Below are positions 27,184-36,146 of a DNA stretch of 41,593 bases, in pieces (the stretch's first letter is position 1; each line of letters starts with the position of its first letter). The DNA lies in the NCBI GenBank assembly GCA_031277925.1, contig JAITLJ010000153.1, positions 1 to 41,593 of the forward strand, given 5' to 3'. The stretch comes from Prevotellaceae bacterium (GTDB lineage: Bacteria; Bacteroidota; Bacteroidia; Bacteroidales; UBA932). The notes beneath the pieces are model-generated. The model ran no database searches and was not told the DNA's origin. It saw only the letters and a program-made list of their open reading frames with translations. The position numbers were made by a program, and so were the translations under genes.

Positions 27184-29331
27184 TCATTTCACAAGTTCAA
27201 GTTCATTTATCAGCCGTTTTGCTCCTGCAAGTTTGTCGATTATAAACAGTGCGTAGCGAATATCAATGGAAATATTGCGGCAATAGTTCGGGTCGAACAT
27301 AATGTCGCTCATTGTTGATTCCCAGCAGCGGTCGAAATTCAATCCTATTAACTGTCCGTATGCGTTCAAAACGGGACTTCCCGAGTTGCCGCCTGTTGTA
27401 TGATTGGACGCCAAAAATGCAACCGGCAGTTCGCCTTTTGTATTTTTATATTCGCCAAAATCTTTTGTCGAATTAAGTTCGGCAAGTTGAGCGGGAATTT
27501 TATAGTCGGCTACATCTTCTTTGCGGCTTTTTTCAATCACGCCATCCAGCGTTGTATAATGTTTGTAAACTGTTCCGTCAACAGGCGAAAAGCCTCCGAC
27601 CTTTCCGTATGCAATACGTAAAGTTGAATTTGCATCGGGATACAGGTTTTTGTCGGTTTGCATTTCCATTTGTCCGCGCATAAAAAGTCGCTGTTTCAAT
27701 GCCAGCGTTTTATTGAGGTCTTGCAGTCTGGGCGAAATATTTTCTTTATAAAAGTCGGCAAACGATTTATAAAAAACAAGAGCAATATCATTATTAAATT
27801 CTTCTGTTTTTCCATCAATATCAGACAAAAATTCGTTAACCCATGCATGGTTTGCAAGTTTTGTTGCGGTATAAATTCTGTTTGATATTTTTGTGAAATC
27901 GTTGTTGTATTCGGCACAAAGGTTTACTAATGCAGCGGCATGATATTTTTTGTCAATATTGGTAAAATAGGTTTGCATGACTTCGGCAAATATTTTTCTG
28001 TCGGTTTCGAGATTATAGTTTTTGAAAAAATCTGCTGCTGTTTCCTGCAAAGTTTTTATTCTTTTTTGTTTGCCTTCGTCTGTTTTTTCTTTGAAAACGG
28101 AATTCAGTTTTTCGGCAAATCTTATGATTTCAGGCGCCATAACGGCTTCGTTAAAATAATCATTCAACAGCGAATATGTATTTAATTCATTATATATTTC
28201 TTTAAAATCGGCAAGCAGATTTTTATAAACCGCACGCGCTTTGTCATGTTTAATCCATTCGGTAAAACGGTTTTCAAATTCCGTTTTTTTATTCACGGCA
28301 TCCAATCGCTGCAATCCCAGATATTCGCCTTGCCATTTTTTCCATGCGTTTGCAATACTTGCCTGTTTTGATGCGTATTTTATTCGTATTTCGATGTCGT
28401 TTGCCATGTCGGCGTTTATAATATTCAAGCGTTGTGTGCGCAGTTTTATTTTATGCGGATTGTGTTTCAGCAACATGTCAACTGCATACGACGACAAATA
28501 TTCCTGCGTTCTGCCCGGAAATCCGTAGATAAATGTAAAATCGTCTTCGTTGTAACCTTTCAGTGAAATTTTTATATATCGCTTCGGAATATATGGAATG
28601 TTATCGTTCGAATACTGTGCAGGTTTGTTTTCGTTGTTTGCATAAATTCTGAAAACCGAGAAATCACCTGTATGTCGGGGCCACATCCAGTTGTCGGTGT
28701 CACCGCCGAATTTGCCTATTGCATCGGGCGGAGTGCCAACCAAACGAACATCGTTGAAAACTTCGTAAATGTACAAAATGTACTGATTGCCATAATAAAT
28801 TGGCTTTACGATGGCTTCAAATTTTCCGTTATCTTCGGCTTCTTTTGCAATTTTTATCGAACGTGCGTTGACCAAACTGTCGCGAACTTTTTCGATAGTG
28901 CTATCATCAATATCCTGCAAAATTTGCGATGTAACATCTTCCATTCGGTAAAGAAATTTAACATTAAGGTTAGGATTCGGCAATTCTTCGCTGTTCGACT
29001 GTGCCCAAAAACCTTTGTCAAGATAATTATGTTCAACTGAACTGTGATATTGAATTTGGTCATAGCCGCAATGATGATTGGTAAACAGCAGTCCGTTTTT
29101 TGAAACCACAACGCCCGTGCAGCCTCCGTTGAACTGTATTATTGCATCTTTCAAACTCGAACTGTTTATGTCGTAAATATCCTGCGCTGTAAGTTTAAAT
29201 CCTTTTTTCTGCATGTCTTCAACAGTATATTTTTGCAATATCGGAAGCCAGATGCCTTCGTCTGCAAGCGCCGTAAATGTAATTGTAATAATACAAAATG
29301 TAATAAGTAATTTTTTCATAATAAAGGTCAT
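27184..29331 (-). CDS. S46 family dipeptidyl-peptidase, DPP11-like
   Basis: 715 aa; signal peptide; GCTGVVVSKNGLLFTNHHCGYDQIQYHSS, NHTTGGNSGSPVLNAYGQLIGLNFDRCWES. The probable start is the second Met (MKKLLITF). Confidence 0.92.
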   Translation of the reverse strand: MTFIMKKLLITFCIITITFTALADEGIWLPILQKYTVEDMQKKGFKLTAQDIYDINSSSLKDAIIQFNGGCTGVVVSKNGLLFTNHHCGYDQIQYHSSVEHNYLDKGFWAQSNSEELPNPNLNVKFLYRMEDVTSQILQDIDDSTIEKVRDSLVNARSIKIAKEAEDNGKFEAIVKPIYYGNQYILYIYEVFNDVRLVGTPPDAIGKFGGDTDNWMWPRHTGDFSVFRIYANNENKPAQYSNDNIPYIPKRYIKISLKGYNEDDFTFIYGFPGRTQEYLSSYAVDMLLKHNPHKIKLRTQRLNIINADMANDIEIRIKYASKQASIANAWKKWQGEYLGLQRLDAVNKKTEFENRFTEWIKHDKARAVYKNLLADFKEIYNELNTYSLLNDYFNEAVMAPEIIRFAEKLNSVFKEKTDEGKQKRIKTLQETAADFFKNYNLETDRKIFAEVMQTYFTNIDKKYHAAALVNLCAEYNNDFTKISNRIYTATKLANHAWVNEFLSDIDGKTEEFNNDIALVFYKSFADFYKENISPRLQDLNKTLALKQRLFMRGQMEMQTDKNLYPDANSTLRIAYGKVGGFSPVDGTVYKHYTTLDGVIEKSRKEDVADYKIPAQLAELNSTKDFGEYKNTKGELPVAFLASNHTTGGNSGSPVLNAYGQLIGLNFDRCWESTMSDIMFDPNYCRNISIDIRYALFIIDKLAGAKRLINELELVK

Positions 29332-29707
29332 TTTATTTTATAATATTTTTGCTTTTTTAATTTCTTACAGATTTATGATGATTAATGTTAAATGCAAATT
29401 ACGGCAAAAACTTTCAATTATGCAAACAAATACATTATATTTTTCTTTAATAATCAACGTGCAGAAAATTTAACAGGACGCAAAGCAGGCGGCGTTTCCT
29501 CAGGTTGCAAGCCCAAATCGGAGTTGGTGTATAGCGTTGGCTGCTACTGTCCTTTTGCTCGCGCTGTGTTTATTTTTTACTGATGTTTGCACGCTTCGGT
29601 TGGCTGTTTTTGTCGCAAAATAAATTAACAGAAAGAAAATGTTATGCTGTGGATAGAATGTTGGTAAAAATGAAATCTCTTTGTGCATCACGTGCAGATT
29701 TGCCACA

Positions 29708-29792
29708 AATGACTTGAAACACCGCCGCTGCTCCACACGTAAAGCTCGGCGGCGATTATTTTTCTACCAACATTTTGTTCCTGACGGGACAG
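29708..29792 (+). repeat. 85-bp flanking direct repeat, copy 1
   Basis: aatgacttgaaacaccgccg...tttctaccaacattttgttcctgacgggacag, compared with 30258-30342. Confidence 0.7.
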
Positions 29793-29871
29793 ATTTTAGA
29801 TCTTTAAATTCACGGAATAGCCGCAAACAAATATTGATAGAAAAACTGATAAAATGACAAACGCAAAACCT

Positions 29872-30185
29872 ATTTCGACCGAATTTATGCTTTTACTGCG
29901 CATGATTTTGATGATTTCGACCGAATTTATGCTTTCACTGCGCATGTTTTTGATGATTTCGACCGAATTTATGCTTTTACTGCGCATGTTTTTGATGATT
30001 TCGACCGAAATCATGCTTTCACTGCGCATGTTTTTGATGATTTCGACCGAAATCATGCTTTCACTGCGCATGTTTTTGATGATTTCGACCGAATTTATGC
30101 TTTCACTGCGCATGTTTTTGATGATTTCGACCGAATTTATGCTTTCACTGCGCATGTTTTTGATGATTTCGACCGAATTTATGCA
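29872..30185 (+). repeat. 42-bp tandem repeat (VNTR), 7 full units plus a partial eighth
   Basis: Unit atttcgaccgaatttatgctttcactgcgcatgtttttgatg starts at 29872, 29914, 29956, 29998, 30040, 30082, 30124 and 30166 (partial). Confidence 0.97.
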
Positions 30186-30257
30186 AATACGACAATATAC
30201 AAAGCCAAATATTATAGAAGCATAATCGCCAGCGGGCGGGTTGCGCGAAGCATTGCC

Positions 30258-30342
30258 AATGACATGAAACACCGTCGGCAACTCGCGCGAAATGTACGCT
30301 TTCACGCTTCTTTCTACCAACATTCTATCCATAGCGGGACAG
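30258..30342 (+). repeat. 85-bp flanking direct repeat, copy 2
   Basis: aatgacatgaaacaccgtcgg...tttctaccaacattctatccatagcgggacag, same length as copy 1. Confidence 0.7.
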
Positions 30343-30420
30343 TTTTTTCGTCATAGCAAAAATATCTGACGGAAATCTTTAATGTTCTATCATTATCTTT
30401 TTTTTATTTGTAAGGAACGG
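30343..30420. repeat. Right part of a fourth element A copy (long-form type)
   Basis: gttttttcgtcat...tctgacggaaatctttaatgttctatcattatcttttttttatttgtaaggaacgg, resembling the A copy 2 tail gtttttttcatc...ctgtcagaaattttaatgttttattattgtcatttttttattcgtaagga. Confidence 0.65.
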
Positions 30421-30424
30421 CTGC

Positions 30425-31297
30425 TCAAAAATATTTTGCTTCCAAACCTGTAATATCGGTAAGCAGATTGTTTGCCAAACGGCTTGCGCCTATTCTGAAC
30501 AGTTTGTTGTTCTGCCATTTTTCGCCAAGCGTTGATTTCAGTATGTTGTAATATACCAGCGTTTCGGCGGCAGTTGAAATTCCGCCCGAAGGTTTTATTC
30601 CGACATTTCGTCCGCTTTGCGCTTTATAGTCGGCAATTGCCATGCACATTGCACACACGGCTTCGGGCGTTGCCGTATCGTAAAATTTGCCTGTTGATGT
30701 TTTTATAAAATCGGCGCCTCCTTCCATTGCAAGCAATGATGCAATTCTTATAAGCTGCAAATCTTTAAGCGCTCCTGTTTCGAGAATAACTTTTACATGA
30801 GTATCGCCGACAGCTTGCTTTATCTGTTCTATTTCGCTGTAAACAAATTCATAGTTTTTTTCTAAAAAGCGACCGACAGATATTACGATGTCAATTTCGT
30901 CTGCGCCGTTTTCAATTGCCAGCAAACTTTCTTTGATTTTTACATCAATAAAGGTTTGCGAAGCGGGAAAACCTGCGGTAACAGAAGCAATCCGCACATT
31001 TTTGTCGCTAAGGTTTTTGCGCACTGTACTCACAAGAGCAGGATAAACGCATATTGCCGCAACGTTTGGCAAATCGTGATAAACATTAGAAAAATTGCTG
31101 ACCTTTTCCGTCATTTGCCTTATTTGCGATATTGTATCCGTAGTATTTAACGCCGTTAAGTCTATGCTGTTGAAACATTGTTTTAGTGCTTCGGGATTAA
31201 TATTTTTTGCCAATTGCTTTGCTGTTTCAACTGTTGCCGATATTTGTTCTTCATCAACAGAGAGCGAATATTTTTGTGATATTTTTTCCATTGTCAT
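30425..31297 (-). CDS. deoC: Deoxyribose-phosphate aldolase
   Basis: 290 aa; AAICVYPALV, DEIDIVISVGRFL, VILETGALKD, FIKTSTGKF, GIKPSGGI. Confidence 0.95.
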   Translation of the reverse strand: MTMEKISQKYSLSVDEEQISATVETAKQLAKNINPEALKQCFNSIDLTALNTTDTISQIRQMTEKVSNFSNVYHDLPNVAAICVYPALVSTVRKNLSDKNVRIASVTAGFPASQTFIDVKIKESLLAIENGADEIDIVISVGRFLEKNYEFVYSEIEQIKQAVGDTHVKVILETGALKDLQLIRIASLLAMEGGADFIKTSTGKFYDTATPEAVCAMCMAIADYKAQSGRNVGIKPSGGISTAAETLVYYNILKSTLGEKWQNNKLFRIGASRLANNLLTDITGLEAKYF

Positions 31298-31403
31298 ATA
31301 ATTTGATTATTCATAATTTTTTAATTCGTAAAAATATAAATTTTCGCCTTTTCCGTTATACACTGCAAAAGAGAAAAAACATAAATCACTTTACTTTCAT
31401 ATA

Positions 31404-33089
31404 TTATTTATTTATTTTAGCCCAAGTGTCTTTGAGTGTTGCCGTGCGATTAAATACGAGTTTTTCGGCAGTTGAATCTTTATCAACGCAGAAATATCCC
31501 AGCCGCTCAAACTGCACCTTATCAAGAATTTTGAGGTTCTTCAATGCAGGCTCGATAAAAGCGTTTATTTTTTTCAGCGAGTCGGGATTCAAAAAATCTT
31601 TATAATCTTTGCCTTCGGGAATACTATCCATAAAAGGTTCGGTAAACAGGCGGTCGAACAAACGCACTTCGGCTTGCGTTGCGTGTTGAGCCGATACCCA
31701 GTGAACTGTTCCCTGTACCTTGCGTCCGTCCGGCGAATTTCCTCCGCGCGAAGCAGGATCATAAGTGCAATGTATTTCAACAATTTCGCCGTTTTCATCT
31801 TTTACCGCTTCCGTGCATCTTATGAAATACGCATAGCGCAAACGCACTTCGTTGCCGGGCGAAAGGCGAAAATATTTTTTCGGCGGATTTTCCATAAAAT
31901 CTTCTTTTTCTATATATATTATTTTAGAAAAAGGCACTTCATGGCATCCTGCATTTTCGTCTTCGGGATTATTTATGGCTTTCAAATTTTCGGTTTCATT
32001 ATCGGGATAGTTTGTAATTACAACTTTCAACGGATTCAACACAGCCATATAACGGTTTGCGCGCCTGTTCAAATCTTCGCGCAAACACCATTCGAGCAGC
32101 GACAAATCGATAACATTATCGCGTTTTGCCACTCCAACCTTTTCGGCAAACATACGAATACTTTCGGGCGTGTATCCTCTGCGGCGTATTCCGCAAATTG
32201 TCGGCATTCGCGGGTCATCCCAGCCCGAAACATAACTGTTTTTTACAAGTTCCAGTAATTTGCGCTTGCTCATTATGGTATAAGTAAGATTTAAGCGTGC
32301 AAATTCGTATTGATGCGATGGAAATATTTCAAGTTTTTCGATAAACCAGTCGTAAAGCGGACGATGCACATCAAATTCAAGCGTGCAAATGGAATGAGTT
32401 ATATTTTCGATAGAATCGCATTGCCCGTGAGCATAATCGTACATTGGATAAATACACCATTTATTGCCTGTTCGATGATGTTCGGCGTGAATTATGCGGT
32501 ACAGAACAGGATCTCGCAGCAACATGTTAGGATGCGCCATATCAATTTTTGCGCGCAAAACTTTTTCGCCGTCTTTAAATTCGCCTTTGCGCATACGTTT
32601 GAAAAGATCAAGATTTTCGTCGATGCTGCGATTTCGATACAGACTGTCTGTGCCGACAACGCTTATTGTTCCTCGCATTTGGCGAATTTCTTCCTGCGTC
32701 TGGTCGTCAACGTAAGCCAAGCCTTTTTTTATAAGCGTCAAAGCCCATTCATACAGTTGCTCGAAATAGTCGGATGCATAAAATTCGTTTGCCCAGTTAA
32801 ACCCGAGCCAGTTAACGTCTTCCTTGATAGAATCGACGTATTCGGTATCTTCCTTAACGGGATTTGTGTCGTCGAAACGAAGGTTTGTTGTGCCTCCGTA
32901 TTTTTGCGCAATGCCAAAATTCAAACATATTGATTTTGCATGACCAATGTGCAAATATCCGTTTGGTTCGGGCGGAAAACGCGTAAGAATGCTTTTATGT
33001 TTGCCTGTTTGCAAATCGTTTTCTACGATTTCTTCAATAAAATTAAGCGTTTTAGCTTCGTTTTCATTAGATTCTACTTTGCTGTTCAT
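31404..33089 (-). CDS. glnS: Glutamine--tRNA ligase
   Basis: [23 protein letters not shown] class-I HIGH motif, MSKRKL; start chosen at [13 protein letters not shown] rather than the upstream ORF-track Met at 33125. Confidence 0.95.
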   Translation of the reverse strand: MNSKVESNENEAKTLNFIEEIVENDLQTGKHKSILTRFPPEPNGYLHIGHAKSICLNFGIAQKYGGTTNLRFDDTNPVKEDTEYVDSIKEDVNWLGFNWANEFYASDYFEQLYEWALTLIKKGLAYVDDQTQEEIRQMRGTISVVGTDSLYRNRSIDENLDLFKRMRKGEFKDGEKVLRAKIDMAHPNMLLRDPVLYRIIHAEHHRTGNKWCIYPMYDYAHGQCDSIENITHSICTLEFDVHRPLYDWFIEKLEIFPSHQYEFARLNLTYTIMSKRKLLELVKNSYVSGWDDPRMPTICGIRRRGYTPESIRMFAEKVGVAKRDNVIDLSLLEWCLREDLNRRANRYMAVLNPLKVVITNYPDNETENLKAINNPEDENAGCHEVPFSKIIYIEKEDFMENPPKKYFRLSPGNEVRLRYAYFIRCTEAVKDENGEIVEIHCTYDPASRGGNSPDGRKVQGTVHWVSAQHATQAEVRLFDRLFTEPFMDSIPEGKDYKDFLNPDSLKKINAFIEPALKNLKILDKVQFERLGYFCVDKDSTAEKLVFNRTATLKDTWAKINK

Positions 33090-33393
33090 TTCGATAATAA
33101 AATTTATTAATCCGTAAAAGTACAAAAAAGAAATATATTACAAATAATTTTAAAATTTACATCTGAATACCAGGCATTTTATACATTGAAATTTGTAAGG
33201 CAAAACAATAGTCCTGCTTTTTTTCTGATAAATACGTTAGCAATTCTCCGCGCCGAAAGCGAATAACAAAAGCCTCAACAAAACCGATAAAATTGATTGA
33301 GAGTTTTGCAAGTAATATATTAGCAAGGCGCAGGAATTTGAAGATATTTTTAAAATTTTGTTTATTTAACACCATGAATTAAAGATAATATCA

Positions 33394-33401
33394 TATATTT
33401 G
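33394..33401 (+). promoter_or_regulatory. Candidate Bacteroidota -7 element (TATATTTG) upstream of the DUF4293-like gene
   Basis: TATATTTG, ~46 bp upstream of the ATG at 33448; no clear -33 at canonical spacing. Confidence 0.4.
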
Positions 33402-33447
33402 CACAAATGATTTCAATGTTTTTTTAATACATTAACAATTTAATTAT

Positions 33448-33873
33448 ATGATACAACGAATACAAACAATTTATCTTTTGGCTGTTGCAATATTGCAAAC
33501 GGTAATGCTGTTTTCAAATCAGGCATACGCAATTAACGAAGAAAATGGAGTAAATGAAGTCGCCATCAGTTTGGCTCAAAACTGGCAATGGGCAATATTA
33601 ACAGGACTTACGGCTTTAATTCCGCTGATTACAATTTTTTTGTTCAGAAAGCGCAGACTGCAAATAAGATTTTCGATTATAAATTCACTGTTTTTGCTGA
33701 CTTTACAGATAATTGTTGTTCATACATTAATGCAGATAGCAAAAGAATATGATACGATAATTTATTCGATAAGCGATATTTCGCCTGCAATTTCGTTGAT
33801 ACTGACAATACTTGCAATTCGCTTTATATTTAAGGATGAAGTGAAAATAAGAGCATATAATCGAATCAGGTAA
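33448..33873 (+). CDS. DUF4293 family membrane protein
   Basis: 141 aa; MIQRIQTIYLLAVAILQTVMLF; 4 TM segments; RIQT(I/L)YLL start typical of this Bacteroidota family. Confidence 0.8.
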   Translation: MIQRIQTIYLLAVAILQTVMLFSNQAYAINEENGVNEVAISLAQNWQWAILTGLTALIPLITIFLFRKRRLQIRFSIINSLFLLTLQIIVVHTLMQIAKEYDTIIYSISDISPAISLILTILAIRFIFKDEVKIRAYNRIR

Positions 33874-33879
33874 ACCTTA

Positions 33880-36123
33880 ATGCAAACACACAAACATATA
33901 AATCAATTTTCGGCAATAATAATTTTTATTGTCGGCGTCCTGTTTTTTATGTCATGTTCGGCGAGCAAACAACTTGAAGCAGGCAAATATAAACTTGTAA
34001 AAAATAAAATAGAAATAAACACAAAAAAAATAAACAAATCGGATATAGAACTGTATATTAAACATCAGCCTGTAAAATCTTCAATTTTTAAGAAAAAAAA
34101 CTTTGTTACACTTGATACGGCGCTGGTCGAAAAATCCAAGTCAAACATCAAAATCTACATGAACGAACTTGGGTATTATTCAAACAATATCAGCGATACA
34201 ATAATTTACAGAAAAAATAAAGCCACTGTTGTTTACAGAATTAAAATCGACGAGCCGCTAACAGCAGGGAACATGATTTACGAAATTGCCGACACAAATG
34301 TGCAGCGTCTTGTTTTTGCCGACAGCGTATCTACAAAAATAAGACGCGGAACGGTTTTGTCGCATGAAAATATGGAAGCCGAACGCGAAAGAATTACATC
34401 CGATTTGCGCAACAGCGGATATTTTTATTTCAACAAAACATATATTTCATTCAGAGCCGACAGTTCGGCAGGGAAAAAAAACGTAAAACTTAAATTGATA
34501 ATCGAAAATCCTTCGAGCGCCGACAGTCTGGGACGGCGAATGTATCATAATCACATAAAATATAAAATAAAAAACGTTTATATTTTTACTCGCGCCGATG
34601 CAGGCAGAATATCCAGAGAGCCAAGATTTACGCAAGGATTGGATACCTTAAAAGCTGACGGTATGAATATTATTTACCGTAACTCGCAAACTATAAATGA
34701 AAATTTATTTAAAAGAGTGAATTTGATTTTAGAAAATGATATTTATAATGAACAAAATGTGAATCAAACATACAGTAATTTTGCGAATCTTAATTTATTC
34801 AGAACTCAGCGAATTGAATTTGAGGAAATAAAAGGCATGAAATCAGAGGATGAATTTTCATATTTAAATTGCTTCATTTATTTGTCACCGCTTACAATTC
34901 AAGGATACGATTTGGGACTGGAAATATCGACCAACTCGTCTGAACTTTGGGGAATATCGCCGACATTAGGTTACGTTCACCGTAATTTTCTTAAAGGCGC
35001 AGAACGATTTGAATTGAATCTGTCGGGAATGTATCAGTTCAGAATTGGCAACAAACCTGGTTACAAAAAATCAACCGAACTTGGCGTAAATACTTCGCTT
35101 TACCTTCCTAAATTTCTCATGCCTTTTCAGATTAAATATTTTCAGAAAAATCTTCCGCAAACAAAATTTTCAGCAAATTATTTGCATCAACAACGAAATA
35201 TCTACATTCGCACTATTGCCGGTTTTTCATTCGGATACGACTGGAATTCATCCGATTATGCGCGATTTACGCTAAATCCGATAGAATTAAAAGCCGTGAT
35301 GTTAAAAGACATCGATCAGGATTTTTATAACACAATAAGGAAAGATCCATACGTCAGAAGTTTGTACGAAAATTATTTTTCGCTCGGTTTAAGTTCCAGT
35401 TTCACTCATACAAATCAGTTTGAAACTTATGCAAGGACTACACATTATTTTCGTATAAATTTTGATATTGCCGGAAATTTAATGTCGCTGTTCAATCCAC
35501 TGTTTCAAAGAGACAGCGAAAACAAGCGGTTGATTTTTCGTACGCGTTATTCACAATATGCACGCATAGATTTTACGTTTACGCAAAACAGAATTATCGA
35601 TAAAAACAATAAACTTGTTTATCGCCTTTTTGCAGGAATCGGTCAGGCTTATGGCAATTCGATTTCTTTGCCGTTTGAAAAAATGTTTTATGCCGGCGGA
35701 GCAAACAGTATGCGCGGCTGGCAGGTACGCAGCATCGGCCCCGGCTCGGCACCGCACGATACTTTATTTTTAATTCCAAATCAAGTTGCCGATTTCAGAC
35801 TGGAATTTAATGCAGAATTACGATTTAAAGTGTTTTGGATTCTCGAAGGCGCAGTATTTTTTGATGCTGGAAATATCTGGACTCTTAACAAAGATGACAG
35901 CCGCGAAAGAGCAAGATTTGAATTTGATACATTTTTCAAAACAATCGCTACAAATACAGGAATAGGCGCTCGGTTCAATATCAACAACATATTCACTGTC
36001 AGAATCGACTGGGGTTTCAGAATTCACGATCCAGCATTACCCGACCACCGATTTGTTAAGGTAAAAGACTGGTTGAGCGGCGACAACAATTCATTGCACT
36101 TTGCAATAAATTATCCGTTTTAA
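33880..36123 (+). CDS. BamA/TamA-family outer membrane protein with lipobox (TamL-like)
   Basis: 747 aa; lipobox FFMSCSAS; C-terminal FYAGGANSMRGWQVRSIGPG surface-antigen motif; terminal ...LHFAINYPF. Confidence 0.88.
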   Translation: MQTHKHINQFSAIIIFIVGVLFFMSCSASKQLEAGKYKLVKNKIEINTKKINKSDIELYIKHQPVKSSIFKKKNFVTLDTALVEKSKSNIKIYMNELGYYSNNISDTIIYRKNKATVVYRIKIDEPLTAGNMIYEIADTNVQRLVFADSVSTKIRRGTVLSHENMEAERERITSDLRNSGYFYFNKTYISFRADSSAGKKNVKLKLIIENPSSADSLGRRMYHNHIKYKIKNVYIFTRADAGRISREPRFTQGLDTLKADGMNIIYRNSQTINENLFKRVNLILENDIYNEQNVNQTYSNFANLNLFRTQRIEFEEIKGMKSEDEFSYLNCFIYLSPLTIQGYDLGLEISTNSSELWGISPTLGYVHRNFLKGAERFELNLSGMYQFRIGNKPGYKKSTELGVNTSLYLPKFLMPFQIKYFQKNLPQTKFSANYLHQQRNIYIRTIAGFSFGYDWNSSDYARFTLNPIELKAVMLKDIDQDFYNTIRKDPYVRSLYENYFSLGLSSSFTHTNQFETYARTTHYFRINFDIAGNLMSLFNPLFQRDSENKRLIFRTRYSQYARIDFTFTQNRIIDKNNKLVYRLFAGIGQAYGNSISLPFEKMFYAGGANSMRGWQVRSIGPGSAPHDTLFLIPNQVADFRLEFNAELRFKVFWILEGAVFFDAGNIWTLNKDDSRERARFEFDTFFKTIATNTGIGARFNINNIFTVRIDWGFRIHDPALPDHRFVKVKDWLSGDNNSLHFAINYPF

Positions 36124-36146
36124 AATTTCTGTATAAACTTACTGTT

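Larger units (their letters stand above)
29646..30335. repeat. Composite repeat element bounded by near-perfect 25-bp inverted repeats
   Basis: Left gctgtggatagaatgttggtaaaaa (29646-29670); reverse complement of right end (30311-30335) is gctatggatagaatgttggtagaaa; 23/25 identical. Confidence 0.8.

Noticed and set aside
29500-29736. 78-aa minus ORF (MEQRRCFKSFVANLHVMHKEISF...)
   Set aside because: It lies in the GC-richer repeat flank and overlaps the inverted-repeat end; more likely translated repeat DNA than a gene.
29872-30185. CRISPR array
   Set aside because: The periodicity is 42 bp with essentially no spacers; the whole unit is repeated, no cas genes are nearby, and the pattern is a VNTR.
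29796-30332. 178-aa minus ORF and 123-aa plus ORF across the VNTR as real genes
   Set aside because: Both strands are open simply because the unit is a multiple of 3 without stops. The minus start codon lies in the inverted-repeat end itself, so these look like fortuitous ORFs in repeat DNA.
31674-32258. 194-aa plus ORF (and 32310-32933, 207 aa) antisense to glnS
   Set aside because: Antisense to well-supported glnS; cysteine/phenylalanine-rich shadow composition and no motif.
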